A stretch of DNA of 64,000 nt from Bifidobacterium [indicum] DSM 20214 = LMG 11587 (GTDB lineage Bacteria; Actinomycetota; Actinomycetes; Actinomycetales; Bifidobacteriaceae). Below, in pieces: positions 1-8,305 of the stretch (its first letter is position 1; each line of letters starts with the position of its first letter). The stretch lies in assembly GCF_000706765.1 (NCBI RefSeq), contig NZ_CP006018.1:620001-684000 (forward strand). The letters are read 5' to 3'. The position numbers were made by a program, and so were the translations under genes. The notes beneath the pieces were generated by a model that was not told the origin of the DNA, ran no database searches, and was given only the letters and a program-made list of their open reading frames with translations.

Positions 1-173
1 ACTGATTCCCGTTTCCGATGTGCCCGTGCCTTTCGGGAGTGGATGATTCCCGGCACTTCAGCCTTTCAGCTCGTTCCCCGCTCTTACGGTTCTGTGCTTG
101 ACGACCCCAGGTCAGGTTATCCTTGGGTCTGTTCCATCGGGCGATGTCAAGAGGAAGAAAGGTTGGTGGCCCC

Positions 174-773
174 ATGATGCAGGCAATCAACGCCTGGCTG
201 CTTGCCGCCGTTTCCGGCGGATGGGGTCTCTGGTCCCTTTTCCTGGCGGCCTTCCTTGATGCCCTGATCATCCCCATTCCCACCGAGCTGGTGGTGCTGG
301 CCACGGCCACGGCTTTCAGGGCGGGCGGATCCCCCCTGCCCATCTGGGTGATCCTGGTCTGCGTCCTGGCCTTCACCCTCGGGGATGTCTGCACCTATTG
401 GCTGGGCAGACTGGTGCCATTACGACAGATCGTCTTCTTCCGGGGTGCAGCCGGAAAGGCCGTGATTTCATGGGCTCACAGGGCTTTTGAGCGCGGGGGA
501 GGGTTCTTCACCGTGGCCTCCCGGTTCGTGCCTGCTGGGCGTACCATCATCAACCTGACCGCAGGTGCGGCCCACTACCCGCTGAGCCGATACATCCCCC
601 TGTCGGCCCTGGCCGGAGGCCTCTGGGGCATATACATGTGGACACTTGGTTATCTGGCCTCCGCCTGGCTTGCCAATAACCCCCTGACCGTGATGGCCCT
701 GGGTTTCCTGGTTGGTATGGTGGTCGGCTTTCTTTGCGACATACTCATGAAAACCGTTTCGCGTTCTCGTTGA
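174..773 (+). CDS. DedA/SNARE-associated family membrane protein
   Basis: This is a polytopic inner-membrane protein of about 199 residues in the DedA (VTT domain) family. These proteins have been linked to lipid-carrier flipping and envelope homeostasis. Visible features are an N-terminal hydrophobic stretch (FLAAFLDALIIPIPTELVVL), a re-entrant segment around GDVCTYWLGRLV, and the family-type stretch SRFVPAGRTIINLTAGA. C-terminal hydrophobic helices end just before a basic tail. An in-frame TTG lies at 123 and another ATG at 144. I prefer ATG 174 (or 177) because a purine-rich stretch (GAGGAAGAAAGG) lies upstream and the membrane domain starts right after it. The gene converges on gap and shares a terminator region with it. 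The substrate is unknown. Confidence 0.85.
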   Translation: MMQAINAWLLAAVSGGWGLWSLFLAAFLDALIIPIPTELVVLATATAFRAGGSPLPIWVILVCVLAFTLGDVCTYWLGRLVPLRQIVFFRGAAGKAVISWAHRAFERGGGFFTVASRFVPAGRTIINLTAGAAHYPLSRYIPLSALAGGLWGIYMWTLGYLASAWLANNPLTVMALGFLVGMVVGFLCDILMKTVSRSR

Positions 774-793
774 GGAGACGGTCTCTGGGCATG

Positions 794-829
794 AAAAAGG
801 GGCCACCCCCCGATTGGAGGAGTGGCCCC
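794..829 (-). terminator. Rho-independent terminator of gap (also between convergent genes)
   Basis: GGGGCCAC at 799-806 pairs with GTGGCCCC at 822-829. Read on the minus strand, the hairpin is followed by a run of T (AAAAA at 794-798 on the plus strand). It lies just past the gap stop codon, so it terminates gap. It may also stop transcripts from the dedA-like gene coming the other way. Confidence 0.75.
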
Positions 830-856
830 GGACTATTCACCGCATCGGAATGATGC

Positions 857-1912
857 TCACTCGCCCAGCTCGGCGAAGTAGAGCAGGGTGCGAATCATGT
901 TGCTGGTGAAGCCGTACTCGTTGTCGTAGAAGGCAACGGTGCGGACCAGCTGGTCATCGCCGTGGGTGTTGACATCGGTCTGGGTGGCATCGAAGATACC
1001 GCCGTGGGTATCGCCGATGACATCGGAGGAGACGATGCCCTCATCGTTGTAGCCGTAGTACTCGGTGCCCTCGAAGGCCTTCTTGGCGACCTCGTTGATC
1101 TGGTCGATGGTGACCTTCTTGTTGAGGACGGTGGTCAGCTCGGTGACGGAGCCGGAGGGGACGGCCACGCGCTGGGCATGTCCCTGCAGCTTGCCGTCCA
1201 CGGTGGGGACGACCTTGCCGATGGCCTTGGCGGCACCGGTGGAGTGCTCGATGGTGTTGATGGCGGCTGCACGGGTGCCACGGGGCTTGCTGCCCTTGGG
1301 GCCGTCCAGGAGCATCTGGGAGCCGGTGTAGGCGTGGATGGTGGTCATGTAGCCGATGCGGATGCCGAAGTTGTCATCCAGCATCTTGACCATGGCGGCC
1401 ATGGAGCCCGTGGTGCAGGAACCGGCGGAGATGATCTTGTCGGAAGCCTTGAGGATGTCCTGGTTGACACCGAAGACCACGGTGGGGGTGGTGTCGTCCT
1501 TGGCGGGAGCGGAGATGAGGACCTTCTTGGCTCCGGCGTTCAGGTGGGCCTGGGACTTCTCGGCGGAGGTGTAGAAGCCGGTGCACTCGAGCACGTAGTC
1601 CACTCCGTCGTTCTTGACCCACGGGATGTTGTTGGCGTCCTTCTCGGCATACACGGGGTATTCCTTGCCGTCCACCACGATGGCGGTGTCGGTGGCGGAA
1701 ACCTCGACCGGGGTGCCGTCGTCATGACGGAAGTTGCCCTGGGTGCTGTCGTACTTGAGCAGGTAGGCCAGAATCGACGGGGTGGTCAGATCGTTGATGG
1801 CTGCCACCTCGATCTCGGAGGCGTCGCCGCCACGGGCCTGCAGCTCGAAGATGCGACGGAAAGCCAGACGACCGATACGACCGAAGCCGTTGATGCCAAT
1901 CTTTACTGTCAT
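857..1912 (-). CDS. gap: Glyceraldehyde-3-phosphate dehydrogenase, type I
   Basis: This 351-residue protein catalyses the NAD-dependent oxidative phosphorylation of glyceraldehyde 3-phosphate. It serves the lower glycolytic part of the bifid shunt. The N-terminal Rossmann motif is NGFGRIGR (residues 8-15). The catalytic cysteine is Cys166 in SAGSCTTGS, and the substrate-binding region includes [10 protein letters not shown] and SSDVIGD. The start MTVKIGING is supported by AGGGAG a few bases upstream; the frame stays open for another 25 codons upstream but without homology. The reading frame uses a very biased codon set, which fits high expression and explains a long antisense open frame. The gene is monocistronic, with its own terminator and about 190 bases of AT-richer upstream DNA that should hold the promoter. 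Confidence 0.97.
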   Translation of the reverse strand: MTVKIGINGFGRIGRLAFRRIFELQARGGDASEIEVAAINDLTTPSILAYLLKYDSTQGNFRHDDGTPVEVSATDTAIVVDGKEYPVYAEKDANNIPWVKNDGVDYVLECTGFYTSAEKSQAHLNAGAKKVLISAPAKDDTTPTVVFGVNQDILKASDKIISAGSCTTGSMAAMVKMLDDNFGIRIGYMTTIHAYTGSQMLLDGPKGSKPRGTRAAAINTIEHSTGAAKAIGKVVPTVDGKLQGHAQRVAVPSGSVTELTTVLNKKVTIDQINEVAKKAFEGTEYYGYNDEGIVSSDVIGDTHGGIFDATQTDVNTHGDDQLVRTVAFYDNEYGFTSNMIRTLLYFAELGE

Positions 1913-2101
1913 TGATTTCTCCCTTGGAGACCGGCCGTATACAGAACAAGTGACTCGGGACTGTACACGTCCACTTACTGATAACATCTCATACTTTAGT
2001 GGGTCGTGTGTACTTTAACCAAGCGGAAGGCCGGGGAATGTCGGGCCAAAAACGAACACCTGCAATGTTAGAAATTGTTGTACATTATTCAACCAAACCG
2101 C

Positions 2102-2515
2102 TCAAGATTTGTGAGGATTCTCGTTCGCATCAGCCCACCATTGCTCCCACTGTGGTTGACGGAACCCGACCAGCACCGTGGATCCGTCGACCAGAATAGG
2201 ACGCTTGACCAGCATCCCATCGGTGGACAGGAGACGCAGGGCCGCCTCCCTGCTCATTTCCGGCAACCTCCCACTCAGTCCCATGGATCGGTAGAGTTGC
2301 CCGGATGTGTTGAAGAACCGCTTTACCGGCAGTCCACTCAGCCTTTGCCATGTGTCCAGCTCCTCGAACGTGGGATTGTCTCCTTTGATGTCACGTTCGA
2401 GGAAATCGATCCCTTGAGACCTGAGCCAGGTACGCGCCTTGGCACAGGTCGAACAGGGCTTGTAGCAGACAAAAATCGGCTTGTTCACTGGGTTTTCCGT
2501 GGATGTATCCGACAT
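2102..2515 (-). CDS. ArsC/Spx-family thioredoxin-like protein
   Basis: This 137-residue protein has the arsenate-reductase-like (ArsC/Spx/YffB) thioredoxin fold. The N-terminal half has FVCYKPCSTCAKARTWL, giving a CxxC-type pair (PCSTC) at the usual active-site position. It continues with the family motif IDFLERDIKGDNPTFEELDTW and ends with the typical LLSTDGMLVKRPILVDGSTVLVGF. The start ATG is preceded by GAAAGG. It lies 56 bases after thiN on the same strand, so it is probably the last gene of an azlC-azlD-thiN-arsC-like transcript. It could be a redox protein or an Spx-like regulator; nothing here argues specifically for arsenate as substrate. Confidence 0.85.
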   Translation of the reverse strand: MSDTSTENPVNKPIFVCYKPCSTCAKARTWLRSQGIDFLERDIKGDNPTFEELDTWQRLSGLPVKRFFNTSGQLYRSMGLSGRLPEMSREAALRLLSTDGMLVKRPILVDGSTVLVGFRQPQWEQWWADANENPHKS

Positions 2516-2571
2516 GATGCTGACCTTTCTCTCTCGGCATGGCCTCCGGGCATTTCCTCCACTGCGCGGGT

Positions 2572-3528
2572 TCATTCGCTGCCCTGAACCGGGGAGGTGG
2601 TCGGGTCCGTTTCCTCTTCGACCTGGTCCCGTCCTGGTCGGGTCAGCCAGCGGGAGGGTCGGGTATCGAGGTGGCCCAGGGATGTGGCGGGGGTGATGTC
2701 CGTGTGCCAACTTGGCATGGGGGCCGCGTCCGGATAGGTGACGTAGATGATTCCCCTGTCCAGGCCGATCCGGGCGGGGGTGTTCGGAAGGAACTCGTTA
2801 CTGACACCGGTCAGTTCCAGGTTGGTCATGGTCATTCCCTCGACCTGGTATTTCAGGCCACGCTCGTTGATGCCCTCCGACCGATCGGTGGCCGAAAGGA
2901 CCGAGACCATGGCCCGCTCTCCGGACCGCCAGGGGGCGAATGAGAGGAAACCCCGGCTGATGGCGGTGACGATTATGCCGTCGCCATATAGGCTGGCTCG
3001 TCCTCCGGCGGCCGCCACCAGGGAGATCATGTTCAGGTTGGCCAAGGTGTGGTCCATCCGTCCGCCCAGACCACCGTAGATACGGAAGATACGGCAGCCG
3101 GCCTCCCAGCCCAGTTTGACTGCGGCCAGCATGTCGGTGTCGTCTTTCTCGGCCGGCAGCCGCTGGTATCTGGTCGGGGACGGTGATTCCGGTGAGGTGG
3201 CTGCACCCTGCGAGGAAGGTCGTCTCATGGACGAGGGCGAATCGGTTGACGAGGAGCGGGATTCGTCCGGTGCGGGCGTGCCTGGTGAATGTGCAGAATC
3301 ACCGTCGTTTCCGCCGCGGTCCACAAATGCAGACCTGTCGGTTGTGATGGAGTCGAAGTCGCCCACGACCAGGTCGGGGGTGACACCCCTTGAGGCTGCT
3401 TCGTCCGCCCCGCCGTCGGCGGCGATGATGATGTCGGCATCAGAGGATGCCGTTTCGTGGCCGTAATACTGACCGGCCCCCCAGATCTGGCAGATACGGG
3501 GGGAGGTGTCTTCAACCGGTTCCTTCAT
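2572..3528 (-). CDS. thiN: Thiamine pyrophosphokinase with a low-complexity insertion
   Basis: This enzyme transfers pyrophosphate from ATP to thiamine to make thiamine diphosphate. The catalytic core is recognisable. Residues about 30-62 contain ADIIIAADGGADEA and DLVVGDFDSI. After a gap come DDTDMLAAVKLGWEAGC and YGGLGGRMDHTLANL, the conserved substrate and Mg sites. A C-terminal beta domain ends with LTGVSNEFLPN. Between the GDFDS motif and the DDTD motif lies a Ser/Pro/Asp-rich stretch of roughly 50 residues that the family usually lacks, giving 318 residues against about 210-230 normally. The start is preceded by AAGG close to the ATG. It follows azlD by 39 bases and is probably cotranscribed. 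Confidence 0.88.
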   Translation of the reverse strand: MKEPVEDTSPRICQIWGAGQYYGHETASSDADIIIAADGGADEAASRGVTPDLVVGDFDSITTDRSAFVDRGGNDGDSAHSPGTPAPDESRSSSTDSPSSMRRPSSQGAATSPESPSPTRYQRLPAEKDDTDMLAAVKLGWEAGCRIFRIYGGLGGRMDHTLANLNMISLVAAAGGRASLYGDGIIVTAISRGFLSFAPWRSGERAMVSVLSATDRSEGINERGLKYQVEGMTMTNLELTGVSNEFLPNTPARIGLDRGIIYVTYPDAAPMPSWHTDITPATSLGHLDTRPSRWLTRPGRDQVEEETDPTTSPVQGSE

Positions 3529-3567
3529 CCTTGTCCGCCTTTCCTTGGCCGATCCTGCCGGGCTTGG

Positions 3568-3927
3568 TCACCATCCTAGGCCAAGTGCCTGCGCTGCCAG
3601 GGGAATCCAACCCTGGACCAGGGCCATGTAGGTCAGGGTTCCGCAGGCGATACTGACCATCATGTTCCGCCTTCTGCAGTGCACCAGGACCGTAACCAGG
3701 AGGGATACCCCCTCGTATATGCCGTGGTCTCCGCCGGTCAGGGAGGTGTTGCGCAGGGAGTAGACCACCAGCATCCCCATGACTGCGGCGGGAAGCACCT
3801 GCCCCAGGCGGATGACGAATGCCGGTGGCCTGCGTCCCTCGGGCCAGATGAGGAAGGGGAGGAACCGGGTGCACATGGTGCCAAGAACCACGATGGCGAT
3901 GGTGAGGACGCTTTGCAGGGTGGTCAT
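3568..3927 (-). CDS. azlD: AzlD-family branched-chain amino acid transport protein
   Basis: This 119-residue membrane protein has about four hydrophobic segments (LTIAIVVLGTMCTRF, AVMGMLVVYSL, GVSLLVTVLVH and a C-terminal helix). It is the small partner of AzlC in a two-component exporter for branched-chain amino acids and analogues such as azaleucine. The conserved start of the family (T-R-FLPF followed by a short loop and P-P-FV) is present as TRFLPFLIWPEGRRPPAFV. Its ATG overlaps the azlC stop by four bases (ATGA), so translation is coupled. The pair occurs as AzlCD in many bacteria. Confidence 0.88.
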   Translation of the reverse strand: MTTLQSVLTIAIVVLGTMCTRFLPFLIWPEGRRPPAFVIRLGQVLPAAVMGMLVVYSLRNTSLTGGDHGIYEGVSLLVTVLVHCRRRNMMVSIACGTLTYMALVQGWIPLAAQALGLGW

Positions 3928-4673
3928 GCGCTCGCCCCCGTCTCTTCGGGGTCGCCTTGGTCTTTCCGGTGCCTCCCAAGGGTCTGGTCGGCGATGGCGA
4001 AAGCCGCCACGATAAGAACCATGGAGGGAATGATGAAGTGGTCCGGTCCGAAGACCAGGAGGCAGACCAGCGAGGCCGTCAGGCCGATAAGGGCAGGGGA
4101 GTGCGTCTTCGTCCTCATCCATTGGTCGATGAAGAGGACCGCGAACATGGCCGTCAGGACGAACTCAAGTCCCCGTGCGTCGAATCGGGCCAGGTTCCCC
4201 AGCACCGCACCGGCTACGGCCCCACCGACCCAGTAAGCGTGGTTGAGGAGGGTGATGAAGAACATGAACCATCCTCGATCGACTCCGGGCGGTTCCTTGC
4301 TGGAGGAGATAAGGGCGAAGGTCTCGTCACACATGCCGAATATCAGGTAGGGCTTCTTCCATCCCGTCCCTCTGAACCGGGGCAGCATGGCCAACCCGTA
4401 GAAGAGGTGGCGGGCATTGACCATCAGAGTCAGGACAAGGGCGCCGAGGGGGTCAAAGGCCGACAGGAGAAGTTCAACGGTGACGAACTCCATGGACCCG
4501 GCGAATATCAGGGCGCTCATGGCCAGGGGGTAGATGATGGGGAACCCCTTGCTGGTCATCAGGAATCCGTAGGAGATGCCCAGAAAGAGAAAACCGGCCA
4601 GAATAGGCAGGGTCAACGGCAGGGCCGCCCTGAACGCCTTGCTCACAGCCGAGCCCTCCCTGACCTGTTTCAT
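3924..4673 (-). CDS. azlC: AzlC-family branched-chain amino acid permease
   Basis: This 249-residue polytopic protein has the AzlC signature in its N-terminal half: a first long hydrophobic segment (LPILAGFLFLGISYGFL), then FAGSMEFV and the stretch LMVNARHLFYGLAM. Later segments contain FGMCDETFAL and a final pair of helices. With AzlD it forms an export system for branched-chain amino acids. The start is supported by GGAAAGAGA upstream. The frame is open further upstream, but that part is not hydrophobic and lacks family resemblance. The gene diverges from msrAB across about 240 bases, which should contain both promoters. Confidence 0.9.
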   Translation of the reverse strand: MKQVREGSAVSKAFRAALPLTLPILAGFLFLGISYGFLMTSKGFPIIYPLAMSALIFAGSMEFVTVELLLSAFDPLGALVLTLMVNARHLFYGLAMLPRFRGTGWKKPYLIFGMCDETFALISSSKEPPGVDRGWFMFFITLLNHAYWVGGAVAGAVLGNLARFDARGLEFVLTAMFAVLFIDQWMRTKTHSPALIGLTASLVCLLVFGPDHFIIPSMVLIVAAFAIADQTLGRHRKDQGDPEETGASA

Positions 4674-4914
4674 CGTCTCTTTCCGACCTTTCCACGCTTC
4701 CACCGCCGATTCTCCGAACCGCCCAGACGGACCTGGATGGCTTGGATACCGGCTCGATGGTAACCGGCAGTGGGGAGTGGTGCCAAGGCAGGGTGTCGGA
4801 ACTGTGAGAAGCGGAACATATGGATGGCCACGTAGGAATAGGCCGGTTCGGGCACGTGTTGGACCGAGTGTAATGAGGTGGACGATGCGAGGAATCATGA
4901 CAGGAGCAGGCGAT
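4674..4914. other. Divergent intergenic region azlC / msrAB
   Basis: This stretch separates the divergent azlC and msrAB starts and must hold their promoters. On the plus strand TGTAAT at 4869-4874 could be a -10 box for msrAB, but no good -35 box sits at the right distance. I see no clear operator or RNA structure. Confidence 0.4.
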
Positions 4915-5967
4915 ATGTTCACGATGAAGCACACTCGGATGCAGTCCCCGGCTGTGGTCGCCGAGGGGCCGACGGGTTCGGATGGTCGGCAGGCGGCTCC
5001 TGGCGGGGCCGAAACCCTCGTCCTTGCCGGGGGGTGTTTCTGGGGGGTGGAACGCTTCTTTCAGGAAGTGAGCGGTGTCACCGATACCCAGGTTGGATAC
5101 GCCCAGTCCAAGGTGGAGAACCCCTCGTATGAGGAGGTCTGCACCGGCAACACCGATGCGGTCGAGGCCGTTAGGATCGCCTATGATCCGGGCAGGGTCA
5201 CCTTGCGCACCCTGACCCTTCTCCTGCTGGATATGATTGACCCCTTCTCCGTAGACAGACAGGGCAATGACCGGGGTCGCCAATATCGGAGTGGACTTTA
5301 CTGGGAGGCCGGACGGCGCGATCAACAGGAGCCTGTTTTCCGCAGGGCGATCCGCGAACTTGAGGAGCGGACGGGGCGGCATCCTGCGGTCCAGGTCGAG
5401 GCCCTGAGCAACTTTTACCCGGCTGAGGAATCCCACCAGGATTATCTGATCAAGCATCCTGACGGGTACTGCCACATCCCCCTGGATGCCATCGCGGCAG
5501 CCCCCAAGCGGCAGCGGTACATCGAACGGATCTGGGCCCTGGATCAGGAGAGCTACGAGGTGACCCAGCACGCTGCCACGGAGGCGCCCTTCACAAACAA
5601 GTACGATGCGGAGTTCCGCCCGGGGATATATGTGGATGTGGTCGATGGTCAGCCGCTCTTCACCTCGGCGGACAAGTATGATTCGGGCTGCGGGTGGCCG
5701 GCCTTCTCCAAACCCATCGACCCTGACCTCCTGGTCAACCGGAAGGATTTCAAACTCCTGGGCAGACCCCGGATCGAGGTCAGGACGGCCCGGTCGGGCA
5801 TCCACCTGGGGCACGTTTTCGACGACGGTCCGGCGGACCGGGGCGGTCGCCGCTACTGCATGAATTCCGCAGCCCTTCGATTCGTGCCCAGGGATGAGAT
5901 GGAGGCCCAAGGCTACGGGGACTATCTGCCCCTGGTGGATGGCCAGGCCGGTGGGCGGGCCGACTGA
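4915..5967 (+). CDS. msrAB: Bifunctional peptide methionine sulfoxide reductase MsrA/MsrB
   Basis: This 350-residue fusion repairs both S and R epimers of methionine sulfoxide. The MsrA domain carries the nucleophile Cys41 in GGCFWGVE, followed by YEEVCTGNTDAVEAV. The MsrB domain has SGCGWPAF and the catalytic Cys315 in RYCMNSAALRF. The paired CxxC zinc ligands of many MsrB proteins are absent: the equivalent stretch reads GIYVDVVDGQPLF. This is therefore the zinc-free type, seen also in streptococcal MsrAB fusions. I chose ATG 4915 because AGGAG lies 8 bases upstream; ATG 4897 and 4885 are alternatives. No signal peptide is visible, so it is cytoplasmic. It is followed by a strong hairpin terminator. 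Confidence 0.93.
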   Translation: MFTMKHTRMQSPAVVAEGPTGSDGRQAAPGGAETLVLAGGCFWGVERFFQEVSGVTDTQVGYAQSKVENPSYEEVCTGNTDAVEAVRIAYDPGRVTLRTLTLLLLDMIDPFSVDRQGNDRGRQYRSGLYWEAGRRDQQEPVFRRAIRELEERTGRHPAVQVEALSNFYPAEESHQDYLIKHPDGYCHIPLDAIAAAPKRQRYIERIWALDQESYEVTQHAATEAPFTNKYDAEFRPGIYVDVVDGQPLFTSADKYDSGCGWPAFSKPIDPDLLVNRKDFKLLGRPRIEVRTARSGIHLGHVFDDGPADRGGRRYCMNSAALRFVPRDEMEAQGYGDYLPLVDGQAGGRAD

Positions 5968-6005
5968 ATCCCGTCGTGGCCGGGTCTGAACCCCCGACCG
6001 TCATG

Positions 6006-6042
6006 ACTGTGCCCGCGCCCGATGGTTCCGCGCGGGCACAGT
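6006..6042 (+). terminator. Hairpin terminator downstream of msrAB
   Basis: ACTGTGCCCGCGC at 6006-6018 pairs perfectly with GCGCGGGCACAGT at 6030-6042, giving a 13-bp stem with an 11-nt loop. Only a short T run follows. It separates msrAB from asnB. Confidence 0.65.
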
Positions 6043-6101
6043 TCAGACACATGCCTTTGCTATCGTTGATTGCTGGTCTGAATCTATAAGGAGTGCTGCC
6101 A

Positions 6102-7991
6102 ATGTGCGGAATAGCCGGGTTCGTCTCTGATGCCCCAATCGAGGAGAAGACGGCCGTCCTGAAGCGGATGACGGATATCATCGCCCATCGAGGTCCTGAT
6201 CAGGAGGGGCACTTCGTCAACGAGCAGGTGGCCCTGGGTTTCCGCAGGCTGAGCATCATCGACCTCCAGGGCGGTGACCAGCCCATCTTCAACGAGGACT
6301 CCAGCATGGCCATCACCTTCAACGGTGAGATCTACAACTACCGTATGCTGCGCGAGGTCCTGATCGAGAAGGGGCACACCTTCACCACCGACTCCGACAC
6401 CGAGGTCATCCTGCATGGGTACGAGGAGTGGGGCAAAGACGTGCTGACCCGCCTTCGCGGCATGTTCGGCTTCGTCATCTGGGACAGCAACCGCAAGGAA
6501 CTCTTCGGGGCCCGTGACCACTTCGGCATCAAGCCCTTCTATTACGCCATCATGAACGGCACCTTCATGTATGGTTCGGAGATCAAGAGCCTCATCCAGC
6601 ATCCCGATTTCCATAAGGAACTCAACAAGGAAGCGCTGCGGCCCTACCTGACCTTCCAGTACCCGGCCCTGCCCGAGACCTTCTTCAAGGGCGTATTCAA
6701 ACTGCCCGAAGGCCACTGGTTCACCTACCGGGACGGGAAGATGGACATTCACCAGTACTATGATCCGGCCTTTGGTGAGAGCGACCAGAATCTGGCCGAC
6801 CTGGTCGACTCGATCGACAAGACCGTGGAGGATTCCGTCAAGGCCCACCAGGTCGCCGATGTGGAGGTGGGGTCCTTCCTTTCCTCCGGAGTGGATTCCA
6901 GCTATGTCGCCGCGGTTGCCCGCCCGGAGCACACTTATTCGATCGGCTTCGGCAAGGGCACCTATAACGAGTCCGACCAGGCGGGGGAACTGGCCTCCCT
7001 CCTCAAGCTCAACAACACCACCGAATCTTTGGACGGCGACCAGGCCTTCCAGTATTTCCCGCAGATCCAGTGGTATCTGGACGAGCCGGACTCCAACCCC
7101 TCCTGTGTGCCCCTCTTCTTCCTCTCGGAGCTGGCCAGCCGCGATCTGCGTGTGGTCCTGAGCGGGGAGGGGGCCGATGAGCTCTTCGCGGGTTATGTGG
7201 ACTACGGGGTGCACACCCGGTACAAGGTCATCAAGGTGGCCACCCGGATTCTGGGGCACCTGCCCCGCAAGGCCCGCTACGCCATAGGGCGCTGGGCCAA
7301 GGGGAAGCGTTTCCCCGGGGCCTGGCATCTCTATGCCAACCTGGCTCCGGCCGAGGAGAACTTCATCGGCCAGGCCAAGGTCTTCGAGGAGGACGAGGCC
7401 GGGCGCATCCTTCGGCCCGAGTACCGCAAGGCGCCTTCGGTCAAGCAGATCGTGGACCGGACCTATGCCCGTCTCCGAGGGCGGAACCTGTCCGAGCTCA
7501 AGAAAAAGCAGTATCTGGACATGCATCAGTGGATGCCCGGTGACATCCTCCTCAAGGCCGACAAGATGACCATGGCCCATTCCCTGGAGTTGCGTGTGCC
7601 GCTCCTCGACACGCGCCTCATGGATGTGGCCGAGAAGGTTCCCACCAGGTATCTGATTACGGACGAGAACACCAAGTTCGCCTTCCGCAAGGCCGCTGAC
7701 CGGCATATACCGCGGGAGTGGTCCGACCGCGAGAAGCTGGGCTTCCCGGTCCCCATCAAGGATTGGCTTCGCCGGGAAAAGTACTATCGTCTGGTCCGTT
7801 CGGTCTTCGAGCGGGATTACGTGGGGGAGTTCTTCGACCAGGAGGCCCTCCTGCAGATGATTGACGACAACTATGCCGGCAGGAACGATGCCCGGCGCAA
7901 GATCTGGACCATCTACTCCTTCCTGACCTGGTACGACGACTACTTCATCCACGACGGCACCAAGCCGGAGCTTCTCGACCTGGCGGACTAG
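6102..7991 (+). CDS. asnB: Asparagine synthase (glutamine-hydrolysing)
   Basis: This 629-residue enzyme makes asparagine from aspartate, ATP and glutamine. The mature N terminus begins with Cys2 (MCGIAGF), the glutaminase nucleophile. The class II amidotransferase domain covers about residues 2-200, with RRLSIIDLQGGDQP and FNGEIYNYR. The synthetase domain has the PPi-loop variant LSSGVDSSYV and later SGEGADELFAGY. The start fixes Cys2 and is preceded by AAGGAG eight bases away; an in-frame start three codons earlier would bury the cysteine. It stands alone between two hairpins, upstream of the infC operon. Confidence 0.96.
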   Translation: MCGIAGFVSDAPIEEKTAVLKRMTDIIAHRGPDQEGHFVNEQVALGFRRLSIIDLQGGDQPIFNEDSSMAITFNGEIYNYRMLREVLIEKGHTFTTDSDTEVILHGYEEWGKDVLTRLRGMFGFVIWDSNRKELFGARDHFGIKPFYYAIMNGTFMYGSEIKSLIQHPDFHKELNKEALRPYLTFQYPALPETFFKGVFKLPEGHWFTYRDGKMDIHQYYDPAFGESDQNLADLVDSIDKTVEDSVKAHQVADVEVGSFLSSGVDSSYVAAVARPEHTYSIGFGKGTYNESDQAGELASLLKLNNTTESLDGDQAFQYFPQIQWYLDEPDSNPSCVPLFFLSELASRDLRVVLSGEGADELFAGYVDYGVHTRYKVIKVATRILGHLPRKARYAIGRWAKGKRFPGAWHLYANLAPAEENFIGQAKVFEEDEAGRILRPEYRKAPSVKQIVDRTYARLRGRNLSELKKKQYLDMHQWMPGDILLKADKMTMAHSLELRVPLLDTRLMDVAEKVPTRYLITDENTKFAFRKAADRHIPREWSDREKLGFPVPIKDWLRREKYYRLVRSVFERDYVGEFFDQEALLQMIDDNYAGRNDARRKIWTIYSFLTWYDDYFIHDGTKPELLDLAD

Positions 7992-8008
7992 CTCCCTGCA
8001 CGGACCAG

Positions 8009-8038
8009 CGGGCTGCGGGTGTTTTGCTGCGGCCCGTT
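8009..8038 (+). terminator. Possible terminator downstream of asnB
   Basis: CGGGCTGC at 8009-8016 can pair with GCGGCCCG at 8029-8036, with one wobble pair. Only TT follows, so termination would be weak or need Rho. It lies just past the asnB stop and before the infC promoter. Confidence 0.4.
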
Positions 8039-8042
8039 CCCG

Positions 8043-8071
8043 TGGGCATGTCTCCGGTTCTGTGGTATAGT
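8043..8071 (+). promoter_or_regulatory. Promoter of the infC-rpmI-rplT operon
   Basis: TATAGT at 8066-8071 is a good -10 box with an extended TG one base before it (TGGTATAGT). TGGGCA at 8043-8048 is a partial -35 match at 17-bp spacing. Initiation around 8078 would give a leader of roughly 230 bases before infC. Confidence 0.6.
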
Positions 8072-8077
8072 GTCCTT

Positions 8078-8305
8078 TGGCTTGAGAAATCAAGAAAGTG
8101 GATAATCCCACCTGGGAGCCTCCCATGGCTTCGGGTTCACATTGTGGGTTCGGCTCCGTGATATTGGATGCCTGACCACGAGGAGTAATGCGGTTTTCCC
8201 TCCGGATGGAGGATTCCGCCGGCTCATGCTGTGAATTCGTCGCTTGCGGTTCCTGATGGTTGTCCGCCTGCAGTGGGTGTTGTGTGAATTTGAAAAGGAG
8301 TCATC
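8078..8305 (+). promoter_or_regulatory. Structured 5' leader of infC
   Basis: This long untranslated region precedes the IF3-L35-L20 operon. It can form two stem-loops. The first pairs GGAGCC at 8115-8120 with GGCTCC at 8152-8157, with CCCA/TGGG inside. The second pairs GCGG/CCGC around CCTCC at 8199-8203 and GGAGG at 8208-8212. Between and within them lie two short reading frames. Leaders of this operon are autoregulated by L20 or IF3 in other bacteria; whether this one is, or belongs to a known RNA family, is inference. Confidence 0.5.
8188..8256 (+). CDS. Possible 22-codon leader peptide in the infC leader
   Basis: An ATG at 8188 is preceded by GAGGAG four bases away and opens a 22-codon frame ending in TGA at 8254-8256. 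The peptide begins MRFSLRMEDS and ends with a cysteine-rich part (SCCEF, then ACGS). Its ATG overlaps the TAA of an even shorter frame that starts at 8168 (MPDHEE), in a TAATG arrangement. The frame covers the second hairpin of the leader, so its translation would open that structure. There is no proof that it is expressed; the ribosome-binding site is the main support. Confidence 0.35.
   Translation: MRFSLRMEDSAGSCCEFVACGS

Noticed and set aside
962-1915. 317-codon antisense frame opposite gap
   Set aside because: It is composed almost only of Gly, Val, Asp and Leu, a shadow of the biased codons of gap. No start signal.
6084-8126. 680-codon antisense frame opposite asnB
   Set aside because: Again a mirror of codon bias; it crosses the infC promoter and has no recognisable protein features.
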